Position numbers and translations under genes: made by a program
Notes under the pieces: model-generated
Told to the model about the DNA's origin: nothing
Seen by the model: the letters and a program-made list of their open reading frames with translations, nothing else
The model's database searches: none
Shown here: piece after piece, positions 55,973 to 64,000 of the stretch
How the letters are laid out: each line of letters begins with the position of its first letter
Numbering within the stretch: the stretch's first letter is position 1
Source of the DNA: Caenorhabditis elegans
Taxonomy: Eukaryota; Nematoda; Chromadorea; Rhabditida; Rhabditidae
Length of the DNA: 64,000 nt
NCBI RefSeq assembly: GCF_000002985.6
Contig: NC_003281.10
Coordinates: forward strand, 1,364,001 to 1,428,000
Direction of reading: 5' to 3'

Positions 55973-58900
55973 TTATGCGGTTTCTTCAGTGCTTTTCGAA
56001 AGAGGTTGCATTTCATGCGAGCTGCGGTACGAATCTCCCTCCTCGATCTCTTCAATACTCTCCGGCAGTGGTTTTCCCATAGTTTCAGGCAAAAAGAGCA
56101 ACGTCATCACTGCGGCGAGCACAGCCATACACCCGAACGGAATAATCATGAAAACCTTCCCAAACTGCTCAGCGATCCACATGGAGATGTACGAAGCGGC
56201 GATCGCGCCGACACGAGCAATCGTCGAGCAGAAGCCCATCGCAGTGTTACGGATGACAGTCGGGAAGAGCTCTGGCGAATACGTGTAGATCGCCGCGTAA
56301 ACTCCGGTGATGGATCCTTTGGTGAATGCCATCTGAGTGATTGCCATCCAAAGCTGGACGTTGTCTCCCATAAGCCAGTTGACGAGAAGGCAGGCACCGG
56401 CGATGAAGAGGCCTCCGGCGAGGATCAGGCGGCGACCGATTCTGGAAAAATCGATTGTTCAATTCGATGAAAATCGATAAATCTCGAATTTTTTCACTAA
56501 AAAATCGATAATTTTTAAGCTATAATACGATTTTCAGCCCATTTTTCCGTTAAAACCACCTAAAATTTCATTAAAAAACTGGAAATTTCAATTTCAAACA
56601 CGGAGTTCTGGCTCGACCCCTCGGTGTATTTTGTGCAAACACCGTCACGCGCAAATGCATACACTTTTTCAACGCGCTGCGTGAAAATTCCTCTTGCGAG
56701 ATCAAATATTTTTTCCCGCCATTTTCCAAAATTTTCGAGAGGGGGGTCGAGCCAGAACCCCGTGTTCAAACCTATTTTTCCAAAAGAAAATAATTCAAAA
56801 ATGCAATTTTCAGGTCATTTTTCACTCAAAATAACTTAAAATCCCCATTTTTAGGCTCATTTTCCGATAAAACCACGCAAAATTACAATTTTCAGCCTTT
56901 TTCCAATAAAAATCACTTAAAATTGCAATTTTGAGCCTTTTTCCACTAAAATCACCTAAAATTTCATTAAAAAAGCTGGAAATTACAATTTCAAACCCAT
57001 TTTTTCCATTAAAATCACTCAAAAATACGATTTTCCGGTCATTTTTCACTTAAAATAATTCAAATTTCTCATTTTTAGGCTATTTTTCCACTAAAACCAC
57101 CTAAAATTGCAATTTTTTTGCAATTTTTAACCATTTTTAAGCTTTTTTTCCACTATAACTACTCCAAAAATACGATTTTTAGGCCCTTTTCCCAATAAAA
57201 TCACTCAAAAATGCGATTGTTAACCATTTTTAAGCTAAAATCGCAATTTTAGGTGATTTTAGTGCGAAAATTGGGCTTAAAATCGTATTTTTAGAGTAGT
57301 TTTAGTGGAAAATTAGCTTAAAAATGGTTAAAAACCCTATTTTAGGCCCATTTTTCCACTAAAATCACTTAAAAATTGCAAAAATCGCTAGAAAACCCAC
57401 CGATCAATCAATAAATACACAATAAAAAGCGCCGGAATCTCGACAAAAGCGGCAAAAATGAAATTCACATAAATATCACCGCCGAGCACATTCGCTTTCA
57501 TCGCCATTCCATAATAGACCATCGAAATGACAGGCCACAAGAAAAACACCACCAATGTTCGTTTTCGGAGCTCTGGAGTTCTGAAAAGATCGGCTCCGGT
57601 GAGCTTTTTCGTCGGGGCTCCGGGAGCTCCGCCGCCGCCGGTCGTCGAATCATCCAATTGCTCCCACCAATTCTCTGGGAGCACTGTTCCGTTGACGCTT
57701 GCCGCTTTTTGGAGCACTTCATCGGCTTCTTTGTAGCGTTTTTGGGAGACGAGCCACCGAGCCGACTCGGGTACTAGCCACCTGGAAAAAAAAAATCGAT
57801 TTTTGAGTAGAAAATCTGCTAAAAAATTCGCAAAATCGATTTTTTTCCGATTTTTAGCAGATTTTTGACTCAAAAATCGATTTTTTAGGTTAAAAATGTG
57901 ATAAAAAGCCGGAAAAAAATCGATTTTTCGTAATTTTCACTGAAAATTTGCCAATTTTGAGCAAAAAATGTGCTAAAAAGCTGAAAAAAAATCGATTTTT
58001 CGTAATTTTCACTGAAAATTTGCCAATTTTGAGCAAAAAATGTGCTAAAAAGCTGAAAAAAAATCGATTTTTCGTAATTTTCACTGAAAATTTGCCAATT
58101 TTTACCAAAAAATGTGCTAAAAAGCTGAAAAAAAATCGATTTTTCGTAATTTTCACTGAAAATTTGCCAATTTTTACCAAAAAATGTGCTAAAAAGCTGA
58201 AAAAAAATCGATTTTTCGTAATTTTCACTGAAAATTTGCCAATTTTTACCAAAAAATGTGCTAAAAAGCTGAAAAAACACTGGATTTTTCGTAATTTTCA
58301 GTTAAAAGTTGTCAATTTTGAGCAAAAAATGTGATAAGAAGCCGGAAAGATTGACTTCTTAGTCAAAAATCTGCAAAAAAACGCCTTTTTTTCGGATTTT
58401 AGCAGATTTTTCAATTAAAAATCCGAAAAAAATAATTTTTGAGTCAAAAATCCGAAAAGGTCGATTTTTTCGAATTTTTTGCAGATTTTTAACTCAAAAT
58501 ATGATTTTTTTTCGGATTTTTGGGCAGATTTTTAACTCAAAAATCAATATTTTCCAGGTAAATTTCGATTTTTGAGTTAAAAATCGGCTAAAAAAACCGA
58601 AAAAATCGATTTTTAAGCTAAAAATCTGCAAAAAAGCTGAAAAAAATCGATTTTTTCGGATTTTTGGGCAGATTTTTGACTCAAAAATCGATTTTTAAGC
58701 TAAAAATGTGATAAAAAGCCGGAAAAAATCGATTTTTCGTAATTTTCACTGAAAATTTGCCAATTTTGAGCAAAAAATGTGATAAGAAGCCGGAAAAATT
58801 GACTTCTTAGTCAAAAATCTGCAAAAAAACGCCTTTTATTCGGATTTTAGCAGATTTTTTCAATTAAAAATCTGCTAAAAATCGATTTTTGAGTCAAAAA

Positions 58901-61900
58901 ATCCGAAAAGGTAGATTTTTTCGAATTTTTTGCAGATTTTTGCCTCAAAAATCGATTTTTAGGTTAAAAAATCCGCTAAAAAGCTGAAAAAAATCGATTT
59001 TTTCGGATTTTTGGGCAGATTTTTGACTCAAAAATCGATTTTTAAGCTAAAAATGTGATAAAAAGCCGGAAAAAATCGATTTTTCGTAATTTTCACTGAA
59101 AATTTGCCAATTTTGAGCAAAAAATGTGATAAGAAGCCGGAAAAATTGACTTCTTAGTCAAAAATCTGCAAAAAAACGCCTTTTATTCGGATTTTAGCAG
59201 ATTTTTTCAATTAAAAATCTGCTAAAAATCGATTTTTGAGTCAAAAAATCCGAAAAGGTAGATTTTTTCGAATTTTTTGCAGATTTTTGCCTCAAAAATC
59301 GATTTTTAGGTTAAAAAATCCGCTAAAAAGCCGAAAAAAATCGATTTTTTTCGGATTTTTGACACAAAAATCAATTTTTGAGTTAAAAATCAGCTAAAAA
59401 TCCGAAAAAACGTCGATTTTTCGTAGAAATTTGAATTTTCCGGGCTACTGTAGTTCTAAAAGTACGCAAACACTTGGCGCCACGTATTTCCAGAGTTACA
59501 GTAACTTTTCAGTATTAAAATCGATTTTTTCCGGAAAAATTAGCCATTTTTAGCGAAAAATTCACTTTTTTTTGGAAAAAATAGCTATTTTTTTGCGAAA
59601 ATTCACATTAAAAAAAAGAGTCATTTTCTGCTTAAATTCGCTTTTTTTTTCGGGGAAATTAGCCATTTTTTGCGAAAATTCGCATTTTTCTGGGTTACTG
59701 TAGTTCTAAAAGTACGCAAACACTTGGCGCCACGTATTTCCAGAGTTACAGCAACTTTTATAGGATTTTTGGGTTTTTGAGCGCATTTTTCCTGAATTTT
59801 CGGTTTTTCGCACAAAAATCAGTACATTTTTTTATTAAAAAACTACAAAAATGGCGGAAAATTGCGAAAAATCTTCAGTTTTTCAGGTTTTCAAGGAATT
59901 TTCAATAGAAATTTGAATTTTCGGGGGTACTGTAGTTCTAAAAGTACGCAAACACTTGGCACTGCGTATTTTTGCAATTACAGTAACTTTTCAGTACTAA
60001 AATAGGCTTTTTTTCGGAAAAAATATCCATTTTCTGAGAAAGTTCACATTTTTTCGGAAAAATTAGCCATTTTCCGCGAAAATTCACATTTTTCTGGGGT
60101 ACTGTAGCTTTAAAAGTACGCAAACACTTTGCGCCACGTATTTTCAGAGTTACAGTAATTTTTATCGATTTTTTTGCAATTTCAGAGGGAAAATGCGCTT
60201 TTAGAACGCATTTTTTGGTAAAATTTCGAAAAAATTTCAGATTTTCGCTCAAAAATCAATAAATTACCAATAGGAAAGGAATAGAAGAGCCGGTGAGGCG
60301 ATGACGACGTGCAGGATTTGATAATTTGTGAAATAGATGGCCTCGATGCCGAGGAAAATCTGGAAAATTGGGTTTTTTCGGAAAAAAAGTCTGCGTCTCT
60401 CCATTTCCTGTACTCTCTCTCTCTCGCTCCCCCGCCGCCGCCGCTCCCCCTCTGACATGTCTACGGCTTTAGCACCCCGGTTTCCCAGCCGCGTTCGTGG
60501 TGTAATGGTCAGCATGGATGCCTTCCAAGCATTCGACGGGGGTTCGATTCCCCCCGAACGCAGAAAATTTTTATTTTTCTTGTTTTGCAAGGTTCGGCGG
60601 GAAATTTGAATTTTAAGTGGTTTTTTTTTTGGATTTTTTGAACTTTTTTAGCTTTTAGCTGTCATATTTGAGGAATTGCAAACTTTTAGGGCGGAAAATT
60701 TGAACTTTTTTTGGTTATTTGTGGAAAAATTTAAAAAATTACGGAAAAATCCTAATTTTCTGAAGAAAAAATGGCAAAACCTGGGGATTTTAGCGGTAAA
60801 TTTGAAAATTTTTGAGGTTTCATAATATATTTAATGAAAAAAGTCAAATTATTCAAGGAAATCCAAGTTTTTTGAAAATATCCCAATTTTGTTGAGAAAA
60901 ATTGGAAAAAACTCGGTTTTTTTCGGCGCGAAATTTGAATTTTTCAAGAGTTTTGAAATTAGGGGTACTTCGGAGTTTAAAAAAAATTAAAATCTGAAAA
61001 AGAAAAATTTAGAAAAATATTTTTCAAAAAAAAAAAAAAAATGTTTTAATTTTTTCCAAAAACCTTCCTATACCCAAATTTTAGCCAGAAATTCAAATTT
61101 TCACCTGTCCCAACGCGAAAAACAGTCCCGTAATGACTGAGGCCAATTTCCGGTACTTTGGTCCAACGAGCTCCATACCAATCACGACAGCGATCACAAA
61201 AATTCCGGGATGAGAGAATCCGGTTCCGGCACGGGCAAGAGCATAGAGCCACCAGTATGGAGCAATTGCGATAAGATATGCACACGTGATTTGGATGACA
61301 ATCGCCAGGAAGAACACTTTTTTACGGCCGATTCGGTCGCCGAGCATGCCGAATGTGGTGGAGCCGGCCATTTGACCGACGTAGTAGGCTGCTTGGATGG
61401 TGGCTTTGATCCACGATCGATCACATGTTATTTCCCACTGCAAATTTAAAATTTTTAAAAATTTTCGAAAAAAAATTTTTTTGAAAATTTTTTTATTTCA
61501 AAAATTTTTTTCAAATCGTTGCTAAATTTGAATTTCTCGCATTTTCAGCTTCAAAATGACCTCCATCATGCCTAGGATCCCTTTATTTAGGTTACTGACA
61601 CAGCTGAAACCGGTGCTACAGTACCCCGCGTGGTGGGACCCAAAACTTTAAACTAGGCGGAATATGGGCATGATGGGGGTCATTTTGAAGCTGCGAATGA
61701 GGAGAATGTGAATTTTGATATTTTTTAGAGAAAAAAGTGAATCTGGAAAAAAAAAATTTTTTCAAAATTTTTTTTTTCCAATTTTCGATTTTTCCTTTAA
61801 AAGTCATTAACACAATTTATACCTAATTGAGGATCTTATATAGTTTTTTATTAAAATTTTCCAAAAAAACTGGGTTCCAGCACGAAATTGGTACGGTAGA

Positions 61901-63215
61901 CCCCTCCTTACCCTCTGAACAGCGGTATATTCGACTTTCGAATGGTCGAAAATGTGTTCGTGGCACGTTTCGTTGTCCGGCAGTGTGCAGCGGTCGTAGT
62001 GACACTGAAAATTTGAATATTTTACAAAAAAAATTAATTTTTTCAATTTTTGGAAAAAAAATTTTTTCAAAAAATCCAAAAAAAATTTTTTTTTGCTCAA
62101 AACTTTCAATAATACTAATTTTACTATGTTGATTTTGAATAACCGCTCAAAAATTTAAAGGCACATACCGTAACCCCTGGTTTTCCATATTCTGAAATTG
62201 GAACATTGGCGTCCGCGTCGTTGGTGCATTTTGTAAAGTTGAGCAGCGTCGTGTAGTAGGGCTCTTTTTCGGGTAAATCTGATGGTAGGCGGCATCTGGA
62301 ACAGTTTTTAAAGTTTTTTGGAAAAAAGTTAAAATTCAAAAAAAAATGTTAAAAAAAAAATTTTTTTTTTTTGGAATTTCAAAATTTTTTAATTTCAATT
62401 TTTAAAAAATTTGAACTATATATTCTTCTTCTACACGTTATCAGCTTCAAAATAACCCCCAACACGCCTATATTTAGCCTACTGACACAGCTGAAGCCGG
62501 TGCTACAGTACCCCGCGTGGTGGGACCCAAATTTTCAAAATTGACGGAATCTAGGCATGATGGGGGTCATTTTAAAGCTAAAAATGAGGAGAATGTGAAT
62601 TTTGATATATTTTGGCAAAAAAAGTGAAATTGGAAAAAAAAATTTTTGGAAATTTGTTGGAATTTTTTTAAAATTTTTTCAAAACTTCGAAAAATATGCT
62701 TAAAACCGTCTTTCTTGCATTCCCAGCTTCAAAAAGACCCCCCATCATGCCTAGAAATCGGCGAGCACAATTTTTTCTACTGACACAGCTGAACGTGGTG
62801 CTACAGTACCCCGCGTGGTGGGACCCAAATTTTTAAAATTGACGGAACCTAGGCATGATGGGGGTCATTTTAAAGGTATTTTTGGGCAGAATTCGAAAAT
62901 TTTAATGAAATCGCAAAAAAAAAAATCAGTTAAATTTTTTTTTAATTTTGAAAATTTTTCAAACAAAAAATTTTTTTTTTGGAAAATTTCAATTTTTTCA
63001 CAAATTTTTTTGTTAAACTTTTATACTATTTTCATTAAGATTTTCACTAGATGCTGAAATTTTCAGTACCTATAAGGTGTATCCACAGAGGCAAACGTCC
63101 ATGACAAGGCGTGCATCGAAACGACGATTGTTGGGAGGCAAACCAAGAAAAATTGGATTTTTTGGTATTTTCCCATCTCACCTAAATAGGTGAACAGGAA
63201 ATCGTCAAACTTCAT
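55973..63215 (-). CDS. SLC22-like major facilitator transporter, 546 aa, seven exons
   Basis: Coding exons are 63215-63070, 62295-62169, 62004-61912, 61437-61105, 60359-60268, 57781-57401 and 56441-55973, total 1641 nt, in phase. The N-terminus MKFDDFLFTYLGEMGKYQK leads into membrane helix 1. A cysteine-rich extracellular loop of about 70 residues with NFT and NET glycosylation sites follows. Then come the facilitator motif GMLGDRIGRKK at 152-162, the SLC22 hallmark WLVPESARWL at 265-274 and a second IGRR loop (LLIDR / IGRRLIL). This is the layout of organic cation/anion transporters, 12 spans. Substrate unknown. The C-terminal tail is acidic and cytosolic. A tttccag 11 bp before the ATG suggests SL1 trans-splicing. 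Introns contain minisatellites, three copies of one MITE and an antisense tRNA gene. Confidence 0.95.
57930..58330. repeat. 72-bp tandem repeat, about five units
   Basis: gtaattttcactgaaaattt recurs every 72 bp (57930, 58002, 58074 and so on). Because 72 is divisible by three, long open frames of 120-131 aa with a 24-residue period run on both strands. They lie in the 2.5-kb intron between exons 5 and 6 of the transporter and are not considered genes. Confidence 0.95.
58690..59340. repeat. About 347-bp duplicated block within the same intron
   Basis: The block containing aaaatgtgataaaaagccgg, gacttcttagtcaaaaatct and aacgccttttattcgg occurs at about 58690 and again 347 bp later, nearly identical. 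A third, more diverged relative lies at 58300-58440 (with cctttttttcgg). Confidence 0.9.
59445..60165. repeat. Four copies of a tactgtagttctaaaagtac unit
   Basis: The unit actgtagttctaaaagtacg followed by caaacacttggcgccacgta and an agttacagtaact end begins near 59447, 59696, 59930 and 60103, at variable spacing (about 170-250 bp). Each unit has a weak inverted character (actgtag and ctacagt-like ends), so these are probably short MITE copies amplified within a tandem structure. Confidence 0.85.
60491..60562 (+). tRNA. tRNA-Gly (anticodon UCC)
   Basis: A 72-nt cloverleaf. The 7-bp acceptor stem pairs gcgttcg with cgaacgc, followed by discriminator a. The D arm has tggtgtaatggtcagca. The anticodon loop cttccaa (anticodon TCC) sits on a gatgc/gcatt stem. 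The T arm is gggggttcgattccccc. There is no intron. The A and B box promoter elements are internal, and a T-rich run starts 6 bp downstream. It lies antisense in the fourth intron of the transporter gene, 130 bp from exon 5. A pyrimidine-rich (CT)n/(CCG)n tract precedes it at 60410-60450. Confidence 0.97.
61547..61692. mobile_element. Palindromic MITE, copy 1 of 3
   Basis: agcttcaaaatgacctccat, with catgcctag, is mirrored by gggcatgatgggggtcattt followed by tgaagct. The interior has ctgacacagctgaaaccggt and acagtaccccgcgtggtggg. It lies in an intron of the transporter. Confidence 0.88.
62443..62579. mobile_element. Palindromic MITE, copy 2 of 3
   Basis: Same organisation as 61547-61692: agcttcaaaataaccccc ... 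ctgacacagctgaagccggt ... acagtaccccgcgtggtggg ... catgatgggggtcattttaa. It lies in the intron between transporter exons 1 and 2. Confidence 0.88.
62725..62875. mobile_element. Palindromic MITE, copy 3 of 3
   Basis: agcttcaaaaagacccccca ... ctgacacagctgaacgtggt ... acagtaccccgcgtggtggg ... catgatgggggtcattttaa. It lies in the same intron as copy 2 and in the same orientation. Confidence 0.88.
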
Positions 63216-63226
63216 GGTGGAAACCC

Positions 63227-64000
63227 CTGGAAAATGGAAATTTTATTGATTTTTTGGGAAAAATCGGAAAAAAGTTGAAAAATGGAAAAAATGAGGGTTT
63301 TAGGTGAAATTTATTGGGAGAAAATCATTTTTTTAGTTAAAAAATGATAAAAAATACAAGAAAAAGCCGAAAAATCACTGAAAATCATGTGAGAAATCAA
63401 TAAAAATTTCAAAAAATTGTTTGCAACTACGGTAGTTTTCAAAATACGCAGTACACCACCACTGCGTACCGGACACCGGATCTGACGAGCATTTTGGATT
63501 TTTGTGAATTTCCGGGCTTTTTCAGCAATTTCCGGGTAATTTTCGACAATTTTTGGGTAAAAAATGAAGAAAAACTGTATTTTTCATGTGAAAAATCAAA
63601 AAATTTCAGGTTTTTTCACATAAAAATTCAGTTTTTCGGCAGTTTTCGAGAAAAATCCACGCTTTTCGAAAAAATCGATATTTTAGTTATTTTTAGGGAT
63701 TTTCAGCAATTTTTAAGCAGTTTCCTGGCAAAATCCAAATGAAAAACTAATTTTAAAGTGGAAAAATGCAAAAAACAGCCTAAAATCGCAATAAAATTCG
63801 ATTTTTCCCAATTTTTCAGAAAAAATCGATGTTTTTAGGCTTTTTCTCAATTAATTCGTAAAAAAATTGCCGAAAAGTTCAATATTTCCGCGAAAATTCC
63901 AAAAAAAATTGCAACAAAGTCAAAAAGTAAAGTACAATCTATCTTTTCATCTGCATTGACGGGAAATGTGGTGATAACGTGATTCGAAACAAAAACTTTG
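63227..64000. other. Upstream region of the transporter
   Basis: AT-rich sequence with ttttcgnnaaaatc-type minisatellite words, and one tacggtagttttcaaaatacgc stretch near 63427 related to the tactgtag units in the transporter intron. No gene start or conserved promoter motif is evident before the window ends. Confidence 0.4.

Noticed and set aside
56006-56470. 154-aa plus-strand frame
   Set aside because: It is the exact antisense of the last transporter exon, whose product is clearly SLC22-like.
57885-58334. Three long overlapping open frames (120-131 aa) on both strands
   Set aside because: They come from a 72-bp tandem repeat in a transporter intron, show a strict 24-residue period and have no start context.

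Overview
This 64 kb window is nuclear DNA of Caenorhabditis, almost certainly C. elegans. It is AT-rich, its genes have short exons with gtaag/tttcag introns, and it contains TTAGGC telomere-type hexamers. I recognise the complete elongin C gene (elc-1) and the mitochondrial ATP synthase c-subunit gene of the Y82E9BR region on chromosome III. The identification comes from remembered proteins, not from a search.

Layout. 1-6145 is a 162-bp satellite array of about 38 copies with higher-order structure. 6.1-12.7 kb is a graveyard of palindromic DNA elements, diverged copies of a small spliced gene, and GC-rich exon fragments. 12.7-42.2 kb is a cluster of paralogous, otherwise unrecognised alpha-helical genes. 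On the minus strand these are 12711-14851, 15140-16785, 22993-24308 and 26546-27834, with one F-box/FTH gene at 18375-19396 between them. On the plus strand they are 35991-37305, 37966-39319 and 39476-42173. The two arms point away from each other across about 8 kb of transposon-rich DNA, so the locus looks like an expanded inverted duplication. Four members share a five-exon, all-phase-0 architecture. All seven carry a repeated helical motif around IC-x-HL...YG. Most introns here hold palindromic elements or degenerate telomeric repeats.

42.5-63.2 kb holds conserved housekeeping genes. On the minus strand are a 69-aa protein resembling the NCBP2-AS2 family, a glycolipid-transfer-protein-domain gene about 290 bp upstream of it (possible operon), elc-1, and a seven-exon SLC22-like transporter. 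The ATP synthase c gene lies on the plus strand and converges on the transporter. A tRNA-Gly(UCC) gene sits antisense in a transporter intron. The introns and intergenic stretches are full of minisatellites built from short A/T-rich words.

Gene models were assembled by eye from splice signals. For every multi-exon protein called complete, the coding exons sum to a multiple of three. No function is known to me for the clustered family; the cluster is the best candidate here for undescribed biology.
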